NCBI GenBank assembly: GCA_963575745.1
Contig: CAUYUJ010020189.1
Location: forward strand, 1 to 64,000
Length of the DNA: 64,000 bases
DNA from: Prorocentrum cordatum
Taxonomy: Eukaryota > Sar > Dinophyceae > Prorocentrales > Prorocentraceae
Direction of reading: 5' to 3'
The notes beneath the pieces are model-generated. The model was not told the DNA's origin. It made no database searches and saw nothing but the letters and a program-made list of their open reading frames with translations. Made by a program: the position numbers and the translations under genes. Below, one piece after another: positions 8,449 to 18,197 of this stretch (the first letter of the stretch is position 1; the number at the start of each line of letters is the position of its first letter).

Positions 8449-10902
8449 ATGGCGGCTCCCCAGGTCAACCTCACCATCAACGGCACCATGGTCGACCAGA
8501 GCCCGGCTGGGGATGGACCGGTTACGCGTGAGAACCTCAACCGTCGTGTTGACGACATGGTGCACGTTGCCCACGCGTTTACCGTCACCCTCTTTAACAT
8601 GGCGATTAACTTCCACGGAGCCTACGACAAACACGTTGACGAGGTGCAAAGGGCCGCGGATGACATGGCGAAGAGGATCGAGGAGTTGACGCGGCAGAAC
8701 GATGCGCTGATCCAGGACAGTGACGACGTCAACGAGAATCTCCAGAGGGCGCAGAAGGAGATTAACGATCTGATGGCGACGATTACGGACCTGAACATTC
8801 AGAATCGCGACTCGGGGGTTAACGCGGAGGAGAATGCAACCAAGTATAGGCGCATCAACGACAACATTGGTTACCTCCTGAACACCGCCAAGCGCCTTAC
8901 CGATAACATCACGCCCCTGCAGGACTTCGAGGGTAAACGTGATGCGGCGCTACGCCTGTTGGTGGCAGTAACAGAGAGGCTGGAAGGATTACAGAGGTTC
9001 TTGCATGACTCGATCAACTCCCCGGTTACCAACATCCCGCAGGTTCCTCCGCCGTTGCCCGAGCAGCCCCCAACGGCAGTGGCCGCCAAGGCACCTCCCA
9101 CTGCAGTCAACGCGGCGGCCGGGGCCAGCCAGCCTCTAGCCCGTGCTGCCGCGGCATCGGGTGCGCCTCCGGCTCAGGGCTTTACCGGCACCACGCCCAA
9201 GACCGGAGGGTTCGGTCGATCCGTGTCGCCGAATAAGATCCCACAGTCAACGTCACCTCGACCTGTTTACAAGAAGGCACCCAAGGCCATGCATGAGCGT
9301 AAGCGGGAATTGGAAGAGTTACTGCAGCTGGGAATGAAGATGGATGAAGATCGTGCACGGGGCAGTCAACGTGACGAAGTAGCAAAAGGCCCTGCCCCGG
9401 TGGTGAACGTGAGGGCGCCCAAGCCGCCTCCTCCAGGCCTTGGAGAGTCAGGTGCATCAAGCAGTGTTAGCGGCATGAATCCCCCGCCTCCGGTGCCCGA
9501 GAAGTTATCGACCCAGTATGTTCCTCCACCGCAGCCTCAAGCCGTTAACCGTACGGACGAGCAGCTCGTGGCATACTCGCGGAACATTGCCAGGGGCATG
9601 TACCGGCCACTGTATCATGTCAACGGCTGCATGCCTATGGTAAACGACAGGAGCGAGGACCACGACGTCAACTACAAGGTGGAGCCCGACCCCAGGGAGG
9701 TAGTCGCATTAACGATGAAGACGCGCGACAACTGGCGCAGATTCGAAGGCAACTTCGTCGGACATGTGGCAAAAGAGGGGTTAACGACTCCAGGTGGTCG
9801 ATCTATCCCGGGCAACGCGGGGCGGGAACTCAACGACTACGATGAGGTGTTCGTCGACATTTACGGGCAGCACGCCTACGGCTTCCTTGGTTACGCTGTG
9901 TTAAAGGGCCCAAGCTGCTGGAGGTCTCAGTTGACGGAGAAGGAGCTGGAAAAGCACGACGAGTGGGTTGACGCGGTCGGGCACGTACAATCCCTGTTCG
10001 ACGACGAGTACGTGCCGCCGATTCACGTTAACGATCTCCACCCAGTGTGGTTCGACGTTCACAGCTGCCCAGACACACAGGTCTACGTCAACAAGGCGCC
10101 AGAAATGAACGAGAAACAGCTTAACGGCCTTCTGCTAACGTGGGCCGGGATGCTGCCCCACGGGAACCCCGCCGTGGTCTCCGTTAAGCACCTAGTGGAA
10201 GACACTTACGGACCGCACGGCTACATCTCAACTGGGGTTACCGTGATCAGGTTTGCGACACACGACCTTGCCAAGCTCTATTGCCGTTGCATGAACGGGC
10301 TCCAGGTGTATTACCGCAACTACTTCATCGAGGACCTCGAGGTCAGGAGCGCCGAGGAGTTAAAGGGCAGCATCAACAAGCCCCCGGTTTACTGGCACCA
10401 GACCATCCTGGAGGTCGCTCTTAACGACCAGGGGTCCATGAGGGCGCTCTACCGTGACAACTGGCCTGCCGACCACATCACCGAGCGTAAAAGTGACCAT
10501 CGCGAGAAGCTCTGTTGGTTTGGGTGGTTGCCGTGTGACGACTTTGCCAACTGGCTCACCGACCCGCACTGGACTGTGAACCCGTTTACTGGAGTTGCGG
10601 TCGAGGAGCACCTCCGCAACAATCCAGGTGGTAAACCTCTGCTGAAGGCTCCCCACGCCAGTTACTGGAGGGCCATCGGTACTTACCACAATATCGTTGA
10701 CGGGTCCACCAAGAGCTTTGACGAGGGGTGCTGGTTGGACGACGAGGAGCGCATTAACGCGTACCTGGACACCGACTATTACAGCCCGACGCAGGCCCTT
10801 AACAGGGTGTCGTCCTATACGGCGGCCAGCGTGGGGCACCGTGGTTTACCGAAGTCCAGGGGCGCGCGTGCTCCGTCAGTGAGGCGCCCGCGCCGGTCGT
10901 AA
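8449..10902 (+). CDS. Extra ORF downstream of pol (copia element 1), unknown
   Basis: About 818 codons, intact, from an ATG at 8449 (GGCATGGC) to TAA. The frame is open further up to 8317, overlapping the end of pol, but the sequence downstream of 8449 looks like the real N-terminus. Residues ~25-190 are strongly heptad-like, predicting a long coiled coil. Residues ~190-370 are Pro/Ala-rich with PPPLP-type stretches. Residues ~390-790 form a globular region rich in Trp, His and Tyr. No transmembrane segment or signal peptide is visible, so it does not look like an envelope protein. GC-rich third positions and length suggest it was under selection. Function unknown; an accessory coat or RNA-binding role is only a guess. 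Confidence 0.75.
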   Translation: MAAPQVNLTINGTMVDQSPAGDGPVTRENLNRRVDDMVHVAHAFTVTLFNMAINFHGAYDKHVDEVQRAADDMAKRIEELTRQNDALIQDSDDVNENLQRAQKEINDLMATITDLNIQNRDSGVNAEENATKYRRINDNIGYLLNTAKRLTDNITPLQDFEGKRDAALRLLVAVTERLEGLQRFLHDSINSPVTNIPQVPPPLPEQPPTAVAAKAPPTAVNAAAGASQPLARAAAASGAPPAQGFTGTTPKTGGFGRSVSPNKIPQSTSPRPVYKKAPKAMHERKRELEELLQLGMKMDEDRARGSQRDEVAKGPAPVVNVRAPKPPPPGLGESGASSSVSGMNPPPPVPEKLSTQYVPPPQPQAVNRTDEQLVAYSRNIARGMYRPLYHVNGCMPMVNDRSEDHDVNYKVEPDPREVVALTMKTRDNWRRFEGNFVGHVAKEGLTTPGGRSIPGNAGRELNDYDEVFVDIYGQHAYGFLGYAVLKGPSCWRSQLTEKELEKHDEWVDAVGHVQSLFDDEYVPPIHVNDLHPVWFDVHSCPDTQVYVNKAPEMNEKQLNGLLLTWAGMLPHGNPAVVSVKHLVEDTYGPHGYISTGVTVIRFATHDLAKLYCRCMNGLQVYYRNYFIEDLEVRSAEELKGSINKPPVYWHQTILEVALNDQGSMRALYRDNWPADHITERKSDHREKLCWFGWLPCDDFANWLTDPHWTVNPFTGVAVEEHLRNNPGGKPLLKAPHASYWRAIGTYHNIVDGSTKSFDEGCWLDDEERINAYLDTDYYSPTQALNRVSSYTAASVGHRGLPKSRGARAPSVRRPRRS

Positions 10903-11301
10903 ACGGTGACAGGTGACCGGCATGTCTTTCTTTTACGCTCGCTCTCATCTCCCCTCTCAACCAGGCTTAACAATAGCGTTGCAGTAGACTATTGAGCTGA
11001 ATCTATTTGCATGTGCATCTTTTATAGTTACCGCAGGTATTGGCACATAAAAAGCGAAAGCAATCAAAACCATGTAAATGCTAGCCCGCCGTGTGAACTT
11101 TGGATGCTACTTTTAAACTCGTAACTGATTGAATGTTTACTTGAGCTCACGATACATGTCTGAGAGACGTGGTGCTCGTGAACGTGGTTATGAGATAGTT
11201 CGAATTCGGCAGTGTGACGATACTCACGCAGCCTGTCGCTTGATTTAACCTGTCTTTGCGTTTACAAGCACCTCCCCGTCAGCCAATGCGGACTGGCGTC
11301 C
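10903..11301. other. 3' noncoding region of copia element 1
   Basis: AT-richer than the neighbouring coding DNA, with no ORF of note. It lies between the extra ORF and the polypurine tract and presumably carries untranslated and cis-acting sequence of the element. Confidence 0.5.
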
Positions 11302-11311
11302 GAGGGGGGGG
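11302..11311 (+). promoter_or_regulatory. Polypurine tract (copia element 1)
   Basis: GAGGGGGGGG abuts the first base of the 3' LTR. This is the expected position and composition for the plus-strand DNA priming site. Confidence 0.85.
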
Positions 11312-11486
11312 TGTTAACATGCAAGCATGCGCGTGACAGGGGGGGAATAGGTGCCCCGCTGCCTTTGGCTCAAGTGTTTAACGGTCGAATCCACATCGAC
11401 CAGTTGTGCCGTTCGGGAGTGCAAAGGTGACCTATCGTTATCATTGTCGCCAAGCTCCCGCGCAGAACCCTCCTCGGGGTTTTGCA
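11312..11486 (+). repeat. 3' LTR of copia element 1
   Basis: 175 bp. It matches the 5' LTR nearly throughout; most differences fall at 11330-11365, which includes the leader-like segment. It ends TTTTGCA and is followed directly by GGAGG. Confidence 0.93.
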
Positions 11487-11757
11487 GGAGGAGGAGGAGG
11501 AGGAGGAGGAGGAGGAGGGGGAGGAGGAGGTAGGAGGAGAAAGGGGGAGGAGGGGAGGAGGAGGAGGAGGAGGGGAGGAGAAGCAGGAGGAGGGAGGAGG
11601 GTAGGAGGAGGTGCGGAGGTGCGGGAGGAGGTGCGCGAGGAGGAGGAGGAGGAGGAGGTGCGGGAGGAGGTGGAGGAGGAGGAGGGGGAGGAGGAGGAGG
11701 AGGAGGAGGAGGAGGAGGTGCGTGAGAAGGAGGTGCGGGAGGAGGAGGATGAGGAGG
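11487..11757. repeat. GGA-rich microsatellite between the two copia elements
   Basis: Degenerate GGA/GGT/GAG run of ~270 bp. It is the right flank of element 1 and the left flank of element 2. The last five bases, GGAGG, recur after the 3' LTR of element 2. Confidence 0.9.
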
Positions 11758-11887
11758 TGTTAGGTTGTGGATAAGATTGCCGGCCTCCCGGCGCAATGCA
11801 GTTAGAAGGGAATTGTGAATGAAGAGATAGAGCAGGGACGGTTGCTTGCCCGCTGACCTTTCTGGGCTCAAGCTTGAAAAGTCGAGT
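11758..11887 (+). repeat. 5' LTR of copia element 2
   Basis: 130 bp, about 95% identical to 36018-36147. The 3' terminus is GAGT rather than the canonical CA. A decayed leader-like segment lies at 11850-11872. Confidence 0.88.
11850..11872 (+). other. Spliced-leader-like segment in LTR of element 2
   Basis: Reads CCGCTGACC...GGGCTCAAG, alignable to the leader core with a few substitutions and two extra bases; the CTCAAG end is intact. The counterpart in the 3' LTR is at 36110-36132. It sits ~90 bp into the LTR, compared with ~44 bp in element 1. Confidence 0.6.
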
Positions 11888-11888
11888 T

Positions 11889-11904
11889 TGGTAGCGGGGC
11901 CTGG
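11889..11904 (+). promoter_or_regulatory. Primer binding site (copia element 2)
   Basis: TGGTAGCGG follows the LTR after a single T, with the same start as in element 1. This supports initiator Met tRNA priming. Confidence 0.75.
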
Positions 11905-12100
11905 TTCACTCCAGGCTCCATCCGCTATCGCCTCTCCAGCGAGAGGCAGCGCGCGCTGATAGCGGCAAGGACGCGCCCGCCTCACGGGCGGCAGCATCAC
12001 CACGTTCAACAAGCTGAACATCAACTACGAAAGGTACAGCACCGGCGACGAGCTCGCCGCGGACGACGACATCTCCTAGCAGTTCGAGAACTACGTCGAC

Positions 12101-13963
12101 ATGTCGGAGCACACCGGACTCCCGCTCGACGCGTACACGAAGGGCACACCGCCTGGATGGAGACCGGCGCTCATGCACTACCCGTTCAGAAGGTATTTGG
12201 AACGCCTTCGTTTGTGGTATCGCATGACGGACTTGAATGCAGATCCAGTTGGCCCTGCCGTGGCAGGCAGGCTCCAGGGCAGACCCTATAACATGGCTCT
12301 CGGTCTGCAGGTCGCCGCGCAGGCTGGCGCCAATTTTTAGGGAGACGCTGCCCTCGCATATCCTGGCGAACCTCAGCAGCTCGATGGACAAGGTAACATC
12401 ATCGTGGCAGCTACCGAGAGCGGCATCCAGTTTCTGATCAGGATATTGTCTCGCCGATATGGTGCGGATAATCAGCAGATGGCCACAGGTGCGATTGACC
12501 AGTTCTACGACCTCAGACGTGGACGGCTTTCTCTTTTGGAATATATGGCAGGGTTCGAGCACACCTACGAGGAAGCTAATCGTCTCGGGAATCTCAATCT
12601 GAAAGACGTTGCTCTCAGCCATCAGCTTCTCAAGCATTCAGGTATCGAGAAGTCAAAGTTGGATCATATCTTGCTCCTTGTCAACGGAGATGTCGATCGC
12701 CACGGCGACGTCGAGGACCACCTCATGCGCTTGGCCAAAAGTCAGACGCCAGCTCAGATCCCTGGCATTAGTGGCTACATGGCAGATCCTTATGATGACA
12801 ATGACTGGTATGACGACGGCTGGCACGACGACGAATGGCAAGGAGATGCGTGGTACGACGTCTCTTGGAGCAGAGATACCTGGTACGGCGATCATCACTA
12901 TGATGACGGCTGGCAGGACGATTCTTGGCATGAGGAAGGCTGGGACTACGACGATCAGCACGGCACCGACGAAGCCCCCACAGAAGGCGCAGCTCCCGCT
13001 TCGCCACCAGCCGCATCACCGGGCACTGCTCAGGACCTCGAGACCTTGCCCTCCGACGTCAACTTCGGCAAGAACCGCAGCCGCGGCAAAGGCAAGTCTC
13101 GTGGCCGCAGCAAGGGCAATACATCCAGCAAGGGCAAGAGCAAGGGCAAGGGCGGCGGCGGCCGCTCCAACAGGACTGGTCGTGGCAGATGTGGCAGCCC
13201 CAATCACAGCGCAGAGGGCTGTCCGTGGAACCAGGGCAAGAGCAAGGGTAAGTCGTCTAGCAAAGGCAATAATGGCCGTTCGAGTTCACGACCAAAAGAC
13301 AGTAGGGGACGTTCGAGCCGCAGGGGCTACTACGCCGCAGATGAACCCTGGTTTTCTGGAACAGATTCTTGGTCAACTGGGCTCACAGGTGGAGTTCTAC
13401 ACTCAGGTGTCTTCGTTTCAGGAGCAGCCAGTGGTCAAGACAGCCCCTTCATGCCCATTGGTTCCAGCCCTCAAGGCGCATCTTCGGTGGCGCCTGCGCG
13501 AGCCGAACAAGCCTTTGCCGCTGAGGTGGATGACCTACTTAAGGACCTGGCCCCACTGTGGAATCCAGATGATTGGCAGTCCGACATAGGCACCATAGAG
13601 ACAGACGGCATCACGGCAGCCTCTTCAGCTTCTGGACAGCCGGCACCGCCCACGGCTCCATCGCCTTCAGTGGTGGAGTCGCCAGCCTCGCAGCTCTTGG
13701 ACATCGTTTCGATCGTGCGCGATATCGGCCCTGAGACGGACAACCCAGCATCCAGCAGGATCAAGAATACTGGACCTCCTCCGGGCCGTAGGAACAAACA
13801 AGCCGACGAAGACCTACGACGCATTCTCGACGTGTTTGGCGCTCCTCCGAAGGCCACCTACCTCAGCATCATCATCAGGGCAAGCGTCTCAGAAGTCGCC
13901 GTTGCCACCGCTCTTCTCCGCAGATCCTGGATGCTCGCCGCGGGCCTCAGCCAGACCTCATGA
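12101..13963 (+). pseudogene. gag: Gag (copia element 2), frameshifted
   Basis: The N-terminal piece (12101-12340) reads LPLDAYTKGTPPGWRPALM...RLQGRPYNMA and ends at TAG. The body resumes in the same frame class from about 12371 with a capsid-like helical region (DQFYDLRRGRLSLLEYMAGF), so the break lies between 12330 and 12400. Next come a Trp/Asp-rich repeat (WYDDGWHDDEW-like, ~12800-12960), a basic Gly/Lys/Ser tract, and one zinc-knuckle-like group CGSPNHSAEGCPW. An upstream in-frame TAG at 12077 means the true start cannot be fixed. Role: RNA packaging protein of the element. Confidence 0.75.
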
Positions 13964-16900
13964 TCATCAAGGGCGCCCGCGACTTCGTCTGCCACCCATT
14001 CCTGGACCTCGCCAAGATCTCTCAGATTTCAGTGATCTGGAAAAGACTCTCCGTACAACCTGTGAAGCTATTCCCGATCTTCCAGCTCGCGTGGCCGATG
14101 GTACCCAGGACGGAAGGACACAGGAGGAAGACGACGAGGACCAGGACTTCGGCGACTACGATGAGGACGAAGAATACTTCCAGCCTGATGGCAAGCCCTC
14201 GGCGCCAACATGTACTTGCGTAGCTTCTGGGTCTTTCAACCAGGGCAACAGCTTCAACTTTCACAACGTCAAGGGCCAAGAGGTCCGGGGCGTGATCTTC
14301 GACCCTGGCGCCGCCGAGGAGCTTGCTGGCACTCAGACATTACTGGAGCATGCGCGAGAAATTGCCTGGCCAAACGGATTGGGTTTCAAGTCGATACCGC
14401 CAAAAGGAAATACATCGTTCTCGGGCATCGACGGAGTCCCCATGAGGAGGCAGATGGCAGCGCGAGTTCCTGTCGACCTAGGCCCCGTCATCACTAGCAT
14501 CGAGACGGCGACTATCGGAGGCAGCGGTGACAGATGCCCGTTTCTTTTCTCTAACAAGACATCGATCAGGCGGAAGGTCACTGCCATGTTTGGCTATTTC
14601 GACAATCACGACGGCCTGCTCATCATTCCAGATCTTGGTGGGCAGACTTATGGTTTGCGTATGTTGTTGACAGATTCTGGGCATTACATGATTCCTATAG
14701 ATCACGGGTTTCAGAACAAGCAGCAGACCACCCAGACCTTCGTCGAGCAAGCGGCAGCAGGTCTGGTGGCATCCCGAGCGGCCCTGCCAACAGTCGGCAA
14801 TCCTCAATCTCATGCTACCGGAACGCTGCTCATGACAATGAATACCAGCCATCGCGAAGACGTTGCGGTGCCAGTGTTAGCATCAGATAAGAAGACGGAT
14901 ATCGAACCACCACCAGGACTTTCGCCTGATGACGATGAAAAGGAAGTGCGGTTCAACGACGACGTCGAGCTTCATGAGTTCAAAGATGACGACGAGGATT
15001 TCTTACCAGAAAAGCGGTTGCACGACATTGGTCAGTGCGAAGTGCGCGGACACATCGAGAACGAGCTAAGTGTCATGCCTTGCGTTCGTTGTCATGTCCC
15101 TGTCTGTGCACGGTGTCGCAGTGATCACGGTTGTCGCAGTTGTGAACCCCTGCAGGCACAAGCCTCGAGCCAGCCAGAGCTTCAGGATGCGGTCGACGAC
15201 AGCGACGTATTCCACAGCAACCCGTCTCTCAAGACCACGGACGCCTTCATCAAGAGTTTGGAGCTCGATGGTGGCATGCTGCGCGGCTGGACCGACCGCT
15301 ACTACACTACTGACTACATGCCTCCTGACTGTCATGACCCTACTCGCCTCAAGAAGCTCTATGCCGCAGTCAAGGAATAATTCTACACTCGGACGCACTA
15401 TCATCTGGTGGCTCCCGACAACTTCTGGGAGTTCATGTACGTGCACAAGAGGTGGATAAAGCTTACCGGGCGACGCATCATCTGGGACTTCCAGGAGCAG
15501 TGGTCTGGAAGCTCTCGCACGTCGAGGCTGGCCATGCGACGTCTCAACGTTGGTTCTCCCGTCGACTACCGTTATGGCTGGGATCTGAACAAGGCATCGC
15601 ATCGCGCTATGATTGACTATGCCGACGAGGTGTTCTGCGCGAGGACGAAGCTTTCATCGCCCGACTGCCGCTGCTGGACTCGAGCCTCTAACACCATGAA
15701 TCCGACAAAGAAGCAGGCCATGCGACGTGAGCAGCGACCTGCTTTGCTCTGGCTACGCGGCCAGTCGGAGAAGCTCAGGGATCACGGCGGCTCCTATATT
15801 ATCGAGAACCCTCACAGCAGCGACATCTGGAAGGAGTCCCCGCTCAGCGGCATAGCCGACGGCAAGCGCTGCGGGTGTCAGCGCGGTTTCGGATGTACGC
15901 TTCCCAGCACGAAGGAGCCGATCAAGAAACCCACTGGTTGGCTCAGCAATCTGAAGCTTCGTCGCATTCTACGTCCATGTACCTGTCCTGCCGGCGCTCA
16001 CGGCACGCTGCAGTCCAAGGATACAGAGACCGGTTTGTGGAACACTGCCCCGGCCATGGTCTACCCTCATCGGCTCTGCGCCGCCATCCTGGACGACATC
16101 ATCAAGGAGCTGCCCATCTTCCATGCGGTGGTGCACTGGGCTTGCAGGCGATGCCAGCACGGCAAGAAACATGACTGACCCCGCACTTATGGTCCGGGCT
16201 GCCGCTCCGACAAGATTAAGTCATCGTCAGCACCGAAGGCATCAGCAGATAAGCCAGCAGCACATGGACCCAGCAATGGACGAAGGAAGCTCGCTAAGAA
16301 GACGCCTCCACCTGGAGGCAGCGGACCGCCCGACGACGACGCTCCAGGCGACGACGACGACCCAGGGGATGATGACGATCAGGCACCTCATCTCCGCACC
16401 TGCCCTGAAGATGACGAGTGGGACGGCGTCGATCGCAAGGCCTACACCAAGGGCCTCAATGACATGTTCGACAACATCATCGAGGACGCAGAGGGCACGC
16501 ACAAGGAAGCCGGCCCCAGGACACGCAGCGCGAAGTTCACTGCGCTTGCCAAGGCCATCGCTCCTGTGCTCATTCTTGCGTCAGCGCATCTATTTAAGAA
16601 ATGCTTACAGACGCCGAGCGGATGTCCATCATGCTTCTCTCACAAGATAGTGGTTCGTTCGGATGTGGACGCAAATGGTGACCACCGTCACTGGGACTCC
16701 CAGCACGTGACGGAGAACTTTCCAGGCGACACGGTCTTGCTCCACGGCGACGCGATGATTCTGCACGGCTCAGAGGTCACTGAAGAGATCGACGAGCCCA
16801 AGATATCCGACGTTGCCAAGTCTCCAACTCCCGGGCTCAATATCAAGTCAGCAGTACGAGCCATGGCGACTATGGCAGGAACCGAGCTCGAGCAGTATCT

Positions 16901-18197
16901 TCTCTCTCTGCATCAGCGGTTCGGGCATGCTCCTGTTTTTCGATTCGGGCCTCTTCTGTTGGCAGCTGGGGCAAAGGAGGAAATCATCGCCATTCTTGCG
17001 AAGGTGATCAAGACCAAGTGCAATCGCTGTGGTGATTTCAAATTACCTCTCCACCGTCCGATGGTTAAGGTCACCCTCGCACAGCTCTTGAACCACATCG
17101 TGCAGGCCGACCTGTTTTTCATCCTAGGCGGCACTTTCATCATATTCATCGACGAGCTTTTCCGCTACAAGCAAGGTGGCGATATCCAGAACCAGACTTT
17201 CGAGGCTCTGCTTGCCAGCTTTGTGGATTGCTGGGGTCGCATCTTCGGGCCCCCTCATCAGCTCGTCGTTGATCAGGAAAAAGGCCCTGCTGGTCATGGC
17301 TTCGCGGCAGTCTGTGACAAGCTACTGATCGAGAGGGCGGTCGCAGGCTCAGATCCCTCGCGCAGCACCGGCAAGCAAGGCAAGCGCACCAGGACGGGCC
17401 TCGCCGAGAAGCACATTGACCTGCTCAAGGTCACGATGCTCAAGATGCATGAAGACTGTAAGGAGCAGGGCATCGAGACATCCAAAAAGGAGCTGGTACA
17501 GGAAGCGTGTATGGCACACAACCTTCTCCTCGCGTTCAACGGCGTCAAACCAGCAGCTGGAGTTCTGGGCGTTACCCCTCGGGACTACTTCGAGCTGGGC
17601 AACTCCACCCTGGGCGGCGAGAACACCATCGCGACCGAGCTGGCTCATGACCGAGCCGGGCGGCAACGCATGATTGCCAAGAGCGCTGCTCTTTGCTCGG
17701 TTGCCGAGCGGCGTCTCGCTCTGGCCAGCGAGACCAGACCTCAGAAGAGCGAAGCCGCAGAGATGGAGGTCGGATCTCTCGTCGACCTCTTCCGGCAGCC
17801 CTCGCCGAAGGACTCGCCAGGCTGGAGAGGCCCAGCTGTGCTTCTCGACGTTGACGAGGAAGTTGGCACGGGCATAGTTAAGTGGCAAAGGATGTCCTAC
17901 CAAGTTCCTCTTCGGCACCTGCGAGCCCACGTTGGATTCGCGCCCCTCATGTGCTGCTTCGCCAAATCTGCCGAAGCCTATCACCTGCAGCCGGACGAGG
18001 CTCCCAACGCGGACTCATACCGAGAAGCCCATCGTGTTTTTTCTCTGACGGCCAGAAGTACGCATCCACGGACGCACGCTCTGCTAATCTTGGCCTTGTG
18101 GACGGTGATCAGTATCTGCATGAAGGCTTCATTTTTTATCACTCGACACTGGCAGTTCAGGACGGCAAGGAGCTCACAGAGCACCTGCGCATCATGA
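13836..18197 (+). pseudogene. pol: Pol part 1: protease, methyltransferase-like domain, integrase (copia element 2)
   Basis: One reading frame stays open from 13836 to 18197 except for TAA at 15378 and TGA at 16176. Both could derive from CAA and CGA by C-to-T change. Protease-like GVIFDPGAAEELAG is near 14290, with DPGA where DSGA/DTGA is expected. A Cys/His cluster (MPCVRCHVPVCARCRSDHGC) lies at ~15075-15150. A methyltransferase-like domain occupies ~15450-16130: IIWDFQEQWSGSS, LSSPDCRCWTRAS (SPDC for SPPC) and IIENPHSSDIW (ENP). The integrase region has LHQRFGHAP (H-x3-H), CNRCG, then VQADLFFI, VVDQEKG and GLAEKHID as the Asp, Asp and Glu motifs. Confidence 0.8.

Larger units (their letters stand above)
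259..11486 (+). mobile_element. Ty1/copia LTR retrotransposon 1
   Basis: The element is bounded by near-identical direct repeats starting TGTTAACA and ending TTTTGCA, so the termini are the canonical TG...CA. Internal order is primer site, gag with CCHC knuckles, protease motif, integrase, RT and RNase H. Integrase ahead of RT is the copia order. A further long ORF lies between pol and the 3' LTR. A G-rich polypurine tract precedes the 3' LTR, and GGAGG flanks both ends. The LTRs differ by several substitutions and an indel in the leader-like segment, and gag/pol carry frame changes, so this copy is probably not autonomous now. Confidence 0.93.

Noticed and set aside
9182-9460. Reverse-strand ORFs under the extra ORF
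   Set aside because: Shadows of a GC-rich coding strand.
11314-12024. Minus-strand Pro/Ser/Leu-rich ORF across LTR and GGA tract
   Set aside because: Runs through two LTR sequences and a trinucleotide repeat; not a gene.
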